Origin: Scilla litardierei
Taxonomy: Eukaryota; Streptophyta; Magnoliopsida; Asparagales; Asparagaceae
DNA: 64,000 nt
NCBI GenBank assembly: GCA_030789695.1
Contig: CM061141.1
Coordinates: 171,692,807 to 171,756,806 of the forward strand
Direction of reading: 5' to 3'
Shown: piece by piece, positions 34,401 to 45,100 of the stretch
Numbering within the stretch: the first letter of the stretch is position 1
Layout of the letters: each line of letters opens with the position of its first letter
Notes under the pieces: generated by a model
Seen by the model: the letters and a program-made list of their open reading frames with translations, nothing else
Databases searched by the model: none
What the model was told of the DNA's origin: nothing
Translations under genes and position numbers: made by a program

Positions 34401-35336
34401 TATGAGACCTTATGATTTTTTTTGAGAAGAATAAATCACCAAATCTCTTCATTTTAAAACTCCTTCACATGCCTCAAATACGGATGATCACGCATTAATT
34501 GAGTTCTAAAAATTTGTTTATGGCCTGAGTTAATTATTTTTCCTTCATGGAATTACCGTTAATATGCTATTCATGAAAATTTTCAATTTCCATGATTAAT
34601 ATCTCGAAATAGTTTGAATTTATTTCATGCATGCTAATGTGATGAAAAAGCTTAAGTATACACGATTTATAAGAATAGTCTTCAAGTTGAAGAGGAATTT
34701 GGCTATTGTAATTAATGTTTATGTTCGAAAATATGGGTGTTGAGTTGCTTACAAAGAAAAAAGAAAAGAAAAGAAGAAAAGAAAATGAATAAAAAATGAA
34801 TGAAGAAAAATGAATGAATAAGTATGTCACTAATAAATAACTTGGTTGGCTCGAGTAGTACAGTCCGAGGGGTCCTTTTTGGCCTAATGCCCTATTATCG
34901 TCTGATTTGGGAGCCATTGACCGGAAATTCACTCATTTGATGGAGCGATCCAAGTTATACATTTTTCTGCGAATGTTGCTTTATGCGCGTTACGCAGAAC
35001 TAATAAAAGAAAAGAAGTGGCGAATAAACTAAGCAACCTCAATGCCCATGACTTGAACGATCTTTGTGAGATGCCAATTCCTTGGAAACAAGAAAACTAG
35101 AGAAAAACGACGTGTTATACTTTCGCTTGCGCAAAACGATGCTTGCATGTTATTTATTCGAATTAAATTAGAGAAAATATCATGTGATTGATTTTGTTCA
35201 AGGATGATGTATATTGATAGTCTAGATCATGTTGGAAAGCGCATTATTGAGCCATGCTATAAGCGATCGATAGAATTTATTGTTTTATTAATCATCCGTA
35301 TTAATCGCTCTTTTTGCTAGAGACTAGCAAATCGCT
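34401..35336 (+). other. 3' non-coding region of Athila-like element 1
   Basis: About 940 bp without a gene. It includes an A/G-rich patch (34750-34810). Nothing else is recognised. Confidence 0.6.
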
Positions 35337-35348
35337 AGTTGGGGGGTG
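35337..35348 (+). other. Polypurine tract of Athila-like element 1
   Basis: AGTTGGGGGGTG directly abuts the TGATTCGG start of the 3' LTR. Confidence 0.85.
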
Positions 35349-37184
35349 TGATTCGGATTCAATATTACATATTTAACCCCCCATTTTAGCCCTATTTTGT
35401 GCTCATGTGATGCTACATTGTTCTCTTATACATACGTATTTTGTACACAATTATTTATTAGAGAAAACACCTTATTTGAGCATAAAACAGCAATTACTGG
35501 AGTATTTCTGCACTTTTTATATTTTTCCTAGCTTGGTATCGATCTCACGATTCCAACGACTATTTATTCGTATTTTTCTGAGATCTGTGCTAATTACTGT
35601 GAATTTTTGAATGCAGAATACTATTTTAATGAAGAAATACGAAGAAAAATAGAGGAAATACGCCGTATATACGGCGTACATACGCCAGCCGCGTACGGAG
35701 GGACACGTGGCATCAATCCACGCGGCCCCGCCCCGCATCCAACGGCCCGTGCTCATCCGCTGCCGCGAGAAATAGCGGGCGGCGTGTGCGATTTTACATC
35801 GTCGGATGGCGATCCGACGCTCAAGATTGGGCCTGCAGCAGATTCGAAGGGCTCGTGATCTTGACCATTGGATAAAGATCCAACGGTTGAGTTAATCCCG
35901 AACGCGAGGAGAACGGAGCAGCGGGCGGGAATGTTGAATGCCACGCGGCGGCACGCGGTTTAATCCCGCCTGAGATCAACGGTCAAAATTCTCTCCGACG
36001 CGTACTCGGAAGCTGCGATGGGGCGAAATTTTTAAGGCGACATGGCCGATCTCCGATCGCTGGATCATGATCGTACGGCCCCCGATTGAAGACGAAGATT
36101 AATCGAAGCGGGCGCGCATGAATCTTGACGCACACGTGGCGCCCGCTCGGACTATCCCGACTGAGATGTGCGGTGGAGATTTGAGGCGCTCGTGGGTGCG
36201 GGTTTAAGCTGATTCGGGTGCGGTTTTGAACCCGTTAAGCCTATCAAACCCGCAATGCCTCTATATAAGCGTATTTCTAGGGTTTTTGGGCAAATTCTGG
36301 CGTATTATGGGCGTATTGGAGGCTCTATGAGCCGTATTTCTCCTCTGAAAAATTCTGTAAAATTCCAGAGGCTGTTCTTAGTATTTCCAAAGTGTTTTGG
36401 GTCCTAATTTGGAGATTTGGTGATGAATTCTTAAACTTCTACCCCGTATTTGACGCTTTTCTATCGTATTTGGCTATTAGAATGAAGTATTTTGCTATGA
36501 TCATTGATTATTCTTTCATTATGAGTAGCTAAATCTTATTTGTACATGGTATGGAGTAGTTAGGGGATATGATTTGTGTTCATTTGGTTGAATATTCGTT
36601 GTGCTTAATCGTTAACGTTGATACAGATGTGAACTTTGGTATTAAATCGTCTTTTTCATCTTCCAAAAGAAGTGATTGAGTTGATGATCGCCCCAAAAGG
36701 GTGAGTTTTGATCTCTCCAAAAGAGAGTTTCATACAGTAGTTGTAAGATTATAACTTTAGCAACGATTTTATTCATATAGTGCTTTAACCCCCAAAAGGG
36801 CATCTTCCGATGAATTGCTCCCAAAAGGAGAAATCATTGAGTTATATTGGGTATTTTCCAGTGAATTGCTCTCAAAAAGAGAATTCATTGTGTTATATTC
36901 ATCAACCAAATTAATACGAATTATTGATCCTAACGAACCCATACCATGTGCATACTTTTCATAGATATTTTCACGAATTTTCTTCGTTCGCATTGTTCAC
37001 CACGATCAACTCCATTCACATCACCATCAATATTGAAGTGGTTAGTTTCTTTTCGTCGGATTTCTATTTGATTTGAGCTGTGGTTGCAACAGATTTCCTC
37101 CCGAGGATTCGACATCTGGACTCCCAGATTATATTACTTGTACGGACTCTTGCGCTTGAGAGAAGCACTATTTTGGGCCTACCA
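35349..37184 (+). repeat. 3' LTR of Athila-like element 1
   Basis: Same length (1836 bp) and order as the 5' LTR. Here the U3 palindrome TACGCCGTATATACGGCGTA (35659-35678) is perfect, the TATA box is at 36262 and the hairpins are at 36656-36886. Confidence 0.95.
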
Positions 37185-38905
37185 GCGCCTGACGGTATCC
37201 TTGTGTCAGCTGACCCCATACTCCGTGGCGGTGCTAACCGGGTTTATCATGCTCTGCCATGCCCATGGCATTGAACCGTCCCTTCCACTTCTCTTAGATT
37301 ATTATCGGGTCCAGACAGTCGGCCAAAGGTCGTGGCATACCTCCGGGCTCGTGTGGGGAGGGAATGCCTGCTCGGTCTGCCCCGTTGGGTGGGGGACTGG
37401 AGCTCGAATTACGTCTTTGTCGTCTTTCCTGAGGACGCCGAGATATTGACAGGCTGGGGAGGGATATGTCAGCACGACTTGTCGTTGGCCCTCTCCGAGG
37501 ACGACCAGGTAGCTGCTCGGCTGTTGTCGTCTCTTACTTTAGAGGAGAAGTCGTATGGCCCCTACTGGACGACCTGCTTCTCAAGACCGTTTTATGGTCC
37601 CCCAGTAGGCCCTCCCATTCTTTCTGTTCCTCCTTTTGCTTACCCTGATTTTTTCCTCTTCTGCAGATATGGCCGGGCGCAAATTCACCCGCAACATTGA
37701 TGAACTCATCCGGAGGGGTTCGAGCCGAAACCGAGGGAACCCCTCGGGCCTACCGCCTCGCCGCACCGTTGACGAAGAGGTGCGCCAGGCCGAGCCGACC
37801 GTGGGTAGAGTGGAGCCCGCGGCAGTGGCGATCACCCTCCCCCTGGTTGTGGAAAACTTTCCTGAAGGCGAGGCTCCGGGGGCCGAGCCTCCCCGCCCTG
37901 CCCCAACAGAGGGGAGAGATACGGGGGCCGATCCCCTCCCCCGGGTGCCCTCGGGGGGTCGCGGTGCGGGGCATAAGCACTCCCCTCCTACCTCTGCTGG
38001 GCCCAGCGAGAGAAAGAGGCGGAAGGAGGGTGGGGAGACCCACGCCCCCGTGGTCCCCGGGGTGCCGCCGACCTCCGGCGAGGCCCTCCCGCTGACCTTG
38101 GTGACCACTGCCACTGTTTCGGCCGAACCTTCCTTGGTGGGGGCCGACGGTATGCTGGCGAATGCCCTGGCGGTCCCCGAGTTTGCCCCCGGGGACTCGG
38201 TATTCGTCGACCGGGCCGTGGCTAACCAGCTGGCACACGGCTCGGTCCTCCCGAGGGATCAAGCTTTGCTGGAAAGAGCTCCTACCGACAAGCTGTCGGA
38301 CACCCTGGTCTGGCAGCTTCAACTGGTTCGACTGCCCTGCTGTTTTTGAATCAGTCTCTCGATTGTTCCCCGTATAACTTCTTCCTTTGCGTAGGCCACC
38401 ACGATGGCCGTTGAGGTGCAACGTCGAGCGGCCCGGGCGAGGGAGTTGGAAGAGACCGTGGTCCGGGAGCGAGCAAGGGCGGGGGACGCCGAGGTGGCCC
38501 TCCAAGAGGCGTGCATGGAAGCTCGTCACTTCCGACGCCAGGTGGACGAGCTTGCCGGTCAGGTGATGGATCTCCGGGGGAGCTGGATGATGCTCAGAGA
38601 TCAGCCCGAGAGGCGGAGGAGGCGTTCCGCCAGGAGAGGAGCGATCTCCGGAGCGAGCTGGCAGACCTGTGCCAGATGACCTGGTTCGTCGATGAGGTGG
38701 AGCGGGGCGTCGTCGGGGTCCTGGGGGAAAGGATCACGGCAGCTCCTACGAGGACCTTCTCACCCCTCAGATCGTTGACGTCGTCTGGGATTCCTTCCAC
38801 CGGTTTGCGGAGCACGCCCGGCAGCCACTTCTGCCCGTTGATCCCCCGTGCTCCGAGCAGGGCGAGGTGCCAGAGGATGCTTCCTCCCGTGCCCCAGGGC
38901 CTTAG
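37185..38905 (+). pseudogene. Tat antisense ORF, main part (PF04195 plus coiled coil)
   Basis: Continues the ORF split at 31204. The first exon covers the rest of the PF04195-like domain (LTVSLCQLTPYSVAVLTGFI, CHAHGIEPSLPLL, then after a frameshift at 37305-37345 GRECLLGLPRWVGDW and YVFVVFPED). A splice acceptor TTCTTCTGCAG at 37666 opens a Pro/Arg-rich exon (37667-38325, MAGRKFTRNIDELIRRGSS). A phase-0 intron (38326-38394, GT...TAG) leads to an Arg/Glu-rich coiled coil (from 38404, MAVEVQRRAARARELEE), with another frameshift near 38577. The layout matches spliced accessory ORFs of Tat elements; function is unknown. It runs opposite to gag. Confidence 0.78.
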
Positions 38906-39590
38906 GCCTTTGTATCTCGCCCCCTCTTTTTCTTCCTTTTTCTTGGGCCTATAATTTTTAACGACTTTATTTACATAGTTTCGCTGCTGGGGGTTTTCCG
39001 CCCCGTGGGGACCCTTAGCCTTTTTGGTTCCTTACTATATTTTTGCCATAGTCTTTCTTTTAGCCGTTACGCTTGGTTTGCTTAAATAGTCGCCCCGTAG
39101 GAGGCTGGGCTATTCCCCGTCTCACGGTTAGTAGGATCGGTTGTTTAGCGAAGGGGGCTGCCCCTTGGCTTAAGATCCACTGAGTCCCTCGTTCGGGGGA
39201 GTCCCCCCCAGCCTTCCAAGCGGGTGGGTTCTTAAGTCGACAAGGGGTCTGCCCCTCGGCTTGTAAACACCGACGTCACCTCCTGCCTTATGAGCGGGTT
39301 TATAGATCGGTCCGCTGGGGGAGTTGCCCCCAGACTTACGGTCGATTGGCTCGGTCTGGGGCCTCTGGTCTGCCGAGTTGAAGCAGTCCCTCTGGGAGAG
39401 GAGATCGAGTTCCCAATCGTGCCATTCATCAAAAAGCGGAAAAGGAGACCGTGTTTGTACCAATAAGGCACCTTCTTCTTCTTCATCCCACAGCGCATTA
39501 CATTTGGAGGAAAACAAACAAAAAGACACTAGGAGTCCTGGGCGAGTCTGCCCCCCGTCCGGTGAGGTCGCGGCCGTCGGTCCCGTCCGC
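38906..39590. other. Spacer between gag and antisense ORF, no pol
   Basis: About 690 bp between the convergent gag (minus) and antisense ORF (plus). G-rich imperfect repeats are visible (TGCCCCTTGGCTTAAG / TGCCCCTCGGCTTGTAA / TGCCCCCAGACTTACGG at about 39160-39350, spaced 80-90 bp). No protease, reverse transcriptase or integrase was recognised. Confidence 0.65.
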
Positions 39591-41244
39591 TCACTCGATG
39601 ATGCGCAGGGGTGTCTGAACCACGTTTACCTTCTTCCCTTTGTCCAGCTGTATGGACGTCCACTCGCCTGGGGCGTGATCGTCGGTGAAGCTCTTTAAGT
39701 GGCCCCGACTCACTAGCTTCTCTATATCTTTCTTCAAATGCCAGCAGTCGTCGGTGTTGTGGCCGTTGTCCTTGTGATATTTGCAGTATTTTTCTTCGTC
39801 TCTCCCCCCTTTTCATCTTCAGAGGAGGTCGGTTCATGCGCCCCTCCATCTGTGCCTGCGCGAGGACCACATCCGGGGCAACGTTCAGCTGGGTGTGCCG
39901 CGGGTCCTCTCTTCATTGCTTGCCACGGGCCTTTTTCTCCTGTCGACGCTCTTCCAAGCCGCGGCGCTCACTCTCGTCGTGCCGGGATCCTCACTTGGCC
40001 CTTCCTTCGTCGACGGCCAGGGCCTCTTCCGTCAGCATGAAGCGCTCAGCTCATGCCATGACCCCGGCAAGGTCCCTCAGGGGGTCGTTGTACAGCGATT
40101 TCTTCAGGCCCCGGTGCCGTAGCCCCTTCTTTAGGGCAGTCTTCACTACCAGCTCGGGGCAGCTCTCCACATTGAGTCGCTCTGTGTTGAAGCGACGCAT
40201 GAAGTGCCTCAGGGATTCCCCGGGACCCTGCACCACATTGAACAAAAGTTTCGAATCCGGCTTTACCTGCCGTCCGGCCACGAACTGTCTGCAGAACAAC
40301 TGGGCGAGCTTCTCGAAGCTATCGATGGATCGATTGGGCAAGCTGTGGTACCAGGTCCTTGCCGCCTTCCGGAGGCTGGAATAAAAACTTCTACATAGCA
40401 GGGTGTCGTCCGCCACCTTAAATGCCATGACCCCCTCATAGTCCATTACGTGGTCGGCGGGATCGCCCGTGCAGTCGTACTTCTCCAGCGTCGGCACCTT
40501 GAAACTCGAGGGCACTCGTGCCTCAGTTATCCTTCGGGTCAGGGGGCATCATTCACCATTAACGCCCCCCGGTTGTCCTCCTTCGTTTATCTCGCGCTTG
40601 TCAGGCGGCAGTGGGGGGACGGGTTCAGGCTTGGCTGCCCCTAGTGCCCCTCGAAAGCCGGGGGCAGGGCTCCTTCTGGGCGCGTCCCTTTTCCTGCCCC
40701 GGTGCTCCCGCCTATCCTGATTCGCCCGGGGGGGACTTCCGTTCCGATGGGACCGATCCCCAAAGTCTCGACGATCGTCCCGTCGATGCCTGGATGAATA
40801 TGATCGTCTAGTCGAGGCGGTCATCGACCTCCCCTCAGATTGCTCGAAGCCCCTCTTACCTTCCTCACGATACGAGGCAGGGGTGGGAGACCGTGCTGGG
40901 TCGAAGCCTGGCATAGTGAATCGCCACTCCAGGTTGGGCCTTCCGTTCCCATGGTCGGTGACCATGGCAGACCGCACAGATTGGTGGCCTCCTCCCCAGT
41001 GGTGGGCCTCGCTCAGCTCATCTCCCTGGATAGGCACGTCGCCAACGAGTTGCTGAATCGTGGCGGCCAACGTTCAGATGTTGGCGTTAGTCTCCTGGGC
41101 GAAGGTGCAGAGCTGCTCTTGGGTGACCGATCGGGACTCACCCATCCCCTCGGTGGTGTGGCTGAGCTGATTTTCGGAGGGAATGTAATTTCCCTCCTCC
41201 TGGATGGGGGGCAGGTGCCCCGCTCCATTACAAATGGTTTCCAT
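39591..41244 (-). pseudogene. Tat-type gag
   Basis: Reading leftward from METICNGAGHL (41244): an N-terminal region with LAATIQQLVGDV, a Ser/Arg/Asp-rich linker, then the Retrotrans_gag domain (40051-40515: YDCTGDPADHV, MAFKVADDTLLCRSF, AARTWYHSLPNRSIDSFEKL, GESLRHFMRRFN), a basic linker, and the Tat-type zinc motif YCKYHKDNGHNTDDCWHLK (about 39730-39790, C-x2-H...H-x4-C). It ends at TGA (39591-39593). Three in-frame stops (TGA at 41074-41076, 40549-40551 and 40051-40053) and at least one frameshift near 39840 inactivate it. The product would be the structural Gag. Confidence 0.88.
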
Positions 41245-41274
41245 TTCGGTGATTCGACGTGGGCTTGCTTCGCG

Positions 41275-41292
41275 TTCCCACAGACGGTGCCA
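41275..41292 (-). other. Primer binding site of Tat-like element
   Basis: The minus strand reads TGGCACCGTCTGTGGGAA, one base from the TGGCGCCGTCTGTGGGAA usual for Tat/Ogre-type elements, 2 nt after the LTR end. Confidence 0.88.
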
Positions 41293-41294
41293 AA

Positions 41295-42187
41295 TGTTTA
41301 CAGGTTGTTTTCTCACCACAGGATCGTTGACCAGGGATTGAGTGGTCAACACGGTTCAGGGGTCGATGGTGATCCCTTGGGAGTGCTGATCGCACGTGCA
41401 CTCAGTGCGGGTTGGAGATTTCGTCAGGGTCGAGCGCCGGATCCGAGTAGGGCATCGGCTCTTGGTTGAAGCTGAGCAGAGGGGAAGCCTCGGCTCGGTT
41501 TCAATGGGCTCAGCCTCGGTCGAACGAGTGACGAGGGGTAGCCTCGGCGCCTCGGACAGCTTCTTTCTGAACGGACGAAAAACTCGTCAGGGTGGCCGGA
41601 CCTTAGTACCGGCCGTATCCCCTCCGATGCCAAAGTCAGATCAGGGTCTGAAGGATACTCGACGGGGTAGGCATGACTCGAGAAGAGATCGATACGTTGA
41701 CCGACGGTGCGAGCAAGGGGGAGGGAAAAGGAATGTCCGAAGACCAAGGACGATGATGGTATACCTTAGGTTAGAATACCTGGGGTTCGATCCCTTGCTC
41801 CATTGTCCCTCTGGTCCTTTTATAGGTGGTTCTGCCGTGATCACCTCTCGTCCACGTCCCACGCCATTCCCCACGATGGCGCCTGCCAGCGTCATGGGGG
41901 AGCCATTTGTCCCCAGTCACGCCGCCACGCCGTTCACCGTCCGCTACTATGCCCATCATGGTGCCTGCCTGTGTCGCGGGCCAGACCATTCCGGAGCTCC
42001 CTGACGGGCATTTAATGCCCCCATTCTTCAGGGGAGTGGTTTCTCCCATAGATCATGGGCCGGTCAGTCGTGTGTCGATCCGTGGGTGGTTCGAGTTTGA
42101 GAGTTCCTGGGGGCCTCGTTGATTGGGCCGCGTTTTCCCGTGGGCCTCATCCGACGGGGACCAATCTTGCTAGCAGGCTTGTCAACA
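41295..42187 (-). repeat. 5' LTR of Tat-like element (893 bp)
   Basis: Minus-strand ends TGTTGACAAGCC (42187) and CTGTAAACA (41295) form the TG...CA frame. GC-rich, in sharp contrast to the satellite that starts right after it. The flanking ATAGT (42188-42192) would be the target duplication, but its partner is lost with the other end. Confidence 0.78.
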
Positions 42188-45100
42188 ATAGTCGTATCAG
42201 AGTTGAAGATGGCGATCTCCAGTTCCAATGGACATTTGAACGGATTTTTCTGAGCGCGAGGCTATTTTCTACATTTTCTATAAGATATGGACATTTTTAT
42301 TAGATGATATGATTTTTATAGCCTGATTTTGTCTTCTCTTTTCTAGCTGAAGATGGCCATCACACAGTTCCTACTGACATATTTGGAGATTTTTCTGAGT
42401 TCGGACCTATTTTTCTACATTTTAAGGAAGATATGTAACTTTTTATTAAATCATTTGATTTTTGGCCTAATTTTGTCTTCTCTTATTTTTTAGCTGAAGA
42501 TGGCGATCTTCGGGTTCCAATGGAAATTTTTGCGGATTTTTCTGACCTCGACGATATTTTCTACATTTTCTAGAAGATAAGGATCTTTTTATAAAACCAA
42601 TTGATTTTTTGGCCTAATTTTGTCTTGTCTTATATTTTTATATGAAGATGGCGATCTCCCAGTTCCAACGGACATTTTTGTGGATTTTCTGAACTTCAGG
42701 CTATTTTCTATATTTTTTGTAAGATATGAATCTTTATATTATATAATATGATTTTTATAGCCTAATTTTATCTTCTCTTATTTTTTAATTGAAGATGGAA
42801 AACTCACGGTTCAAACGGATTTTTTTGTGGATTTTACTTAGCTCGAAGCTATTTTTTGTATTTTCTGGAAGATGTGGATCTTTTTATTAAATGATATGAT
42901 TTTTGGCACATTTTTGTCTTCTCTTACTTTTCAGTTGAAGATGGCGATCTCTATGTTCCAACGGACATTTTTGCGGAATTTACTTAGCTCAGAGCTATTT
43001 TCTTTATTTTCTGAAAGATATGGATATTTTTAATAAATGATATGATTCTTGGCATAATTTTGTCTTCTTTTATTTTTTTAGTTGAAGATGGCGATCTACC
43101 TGTTCCACCGGACATTTTTGCGGATTTTTCTGAGCTTGTGGATGTTTTTTGCATTTTATGGAAGATTTGTATCATTTTATTAAATGATATGATTTTTGGC
43201 CTAATTTTGTCTTCTCTTATTTTTTACCTGAAGATGTCGATCTCCTAATTCCAACGGACATTTTTGCGGATTTTTTTTCATATCGAGGCTATTTTCTACA
43301 TTTTCTAGAAGTTATGGATCTTTTATTTAATCATTTGATTTTTTTGGTCAAATTTGTCTTCTCTAATATTTCAGATGAAGATGGCGATCACCCGGTTCCA
43401 ACGGACATTTTTGTGGATTTTTCTGAGTTCTAGTCTATTTTCAACATTTTTTGTAAGAAATGATTCTTTATATTAAATGATAAGTTTTTATAGCCAAATT
43501 TGTCTTCTCTTATTATTCAGTTATTGATGGTGATCTCCCGGTTCAAACGGATATTTTGCAGATTTTACTTAGATCTGTATTTTCTAGAAGATGTGTATAC
43601 TTTTATTAAATGATATGATTTTTGGCATAATTTTGTCTTCCCTTATTTTTCAGTTAAAGATGGCGATCTCTCTGTTCAAACAGACATTTTTGGATTTTAC
43701 TTAGCTCTAGCTACTTTCTGCATTTTCTAGAATATACGAATCTTTTTATTAAATGATATGATTTTTGGCATAATTTTACAGTCTCTTATTCTTTTCATTT
43801 CAAGATAGCGATCTCCCTGTTCCAACGGACATTTTTATTGATTTTTCTAAGATTGGGTCTATTTTCTGCATTTTCTGGAAGATATGTAACTTTTTACTAC
43901 ATGATATCATTTTGGCCTAATTTTGTCTTCTCTTATTTTCAGCTTAAGATGGCGATCTCCCTGTTCCAACGGACATTTTTGCGAATTTTTCTGTGCTCGA
44001 AGCTATGTTCTAAATTTTATTGAAGATATATATCATTTTATTAAATGATATGATTTTTCCGCCTAATTTTGTCTTCTCTTTTTTGATTGAAAATGACGAT
44101 CTCTCTGTTCCAACGGACATTGTGAGGATTTTTCTGAGCTCGGTATTAATATTCTACATTTTTGGAAGTTATGAATCTATTTATTACATGGCCTAATTTT
44201 GTCTTCTCTTATTTTTAAGCTGAAAATGGCGATCTTACAGTTCCAATGGACATTTGTGCCTATTTTCTACATTTTGTGTAAAACATGATATTTATATATG
44301 AATTGATATGATTTTTATTGCCTAATTTCTGTATTCTCTTATTTTTCAGTTGAAAATGGCAATCTCCCGGGTCCAACGGACATTTTCTGTGGATTTTTTA
44401 GAGCTCGGGTCTATTTTTATACATTTTCGGGAAGTCATGGATCTTTTTATTAAATGACATGATTTTTTCGACTAATTTGGTCATTTCTTATTTTTTTCGT
44501 TGAAGATGACGACCTCCCAGTTCGAACAGACATTTTAAAGGATTTTTCTGAGCTCTGTGCTATTTTCTAAATTTTTTTTAAGATATGAATCTTTATATTA
44601 AATGCTATGATTTTTTTCCTCTAATTTTGTCTTCTCTTATTTTTTTAGTTGAAGATGTCGATCTCCCAGTTCCAACAAACATTTTTGCGGATTTTTCTTA
44701 GCTTGAAACTATTATCAAAAGCTCATTGAAGATATAGATCTTTTTATTAATGATTTGATTTTTAGACACTAAGTTTGTCTTCTCTTATTTCTCAGTTGAC
44801 GATGGCGATCTCCCGGTTCCAACGGACAGTTTTACGGATTTTTCTAACCACGAGGCTATTTTCTAAATTTTCTGGAAGATACGGATCTTTTTATTAAATG
44901 AAATAATTTTTGGCCTAATTTTGTCTTCTTTTATTTTTCACTTGAAGGTGGCGGTCTCTTGGTTCCAATAGACTTTTTTATGGATTTTTCTGAGTTCCGA
45001 GCTATTTTCTATGTTTTTTATATGATATGAGTCTTTATATTAAATGATATGATTTTTGTAGCCTAATTTTGTCTTCTCTTATTTTTAAGTTGAAGATGGC

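Larger units (their letters stand above)
31205..37184 (+). mobile_element. Athila-like Ty3/gypsy element, non-autonomous, both LTRs
   Basis: Two 1836-bp LTRs (31205-33040 and 35349-37184) bound a 2.3-kb interior with a primer site, gag remnants, one unknown ORF, two purine tracts and no pol. The flanks are GCACC (31200-31204) and GCGCC (37185-37189), a 5-bp target duplication with one change. The LTRs differ by scattered substitutions and a few indels that cancel in length, so insertion is relatively recent. It sits inside the Tat antisense ORF, whose reading continues across the target site. Assignment to Athila/Tat-type gypsy rests on the primer site and on the CGACATTGAGGACAATGTCC plus TTGGGGGG tract near the 3' end. 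Confidence 0.92.
30995..42187 (-). mobile_element. Tat-like Ty3/gypsy element, pol-less, with antisense ORF
   Basis: On the minus strand: 5' LTR (42187-41295), primer site, gag (41244-39591), a 690-bp non-coding spacer, then an antisense (plus-strand) ORF of PF04195 type. That ORF is interrupted at 31204/37185 by an Athila-like element. Antisense extra ORFs are known in the Tat lineage. Protease, reverse transcriptase and integrase are absent between gag and the antisense ORF. The 3' LTR is not present; the left side is taken over by the Tekay-like LTR. The element itself sits in the satellite, which resumes at 42188. Confidence 0.75.

Noticed and set aside
37750..38529. 259-codon minus-strand frame opposite the Tat antisense ORF
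   Set aside because: Shadow of GC-rich coding sequence; the plus strand has the recognised domain and splice sites.
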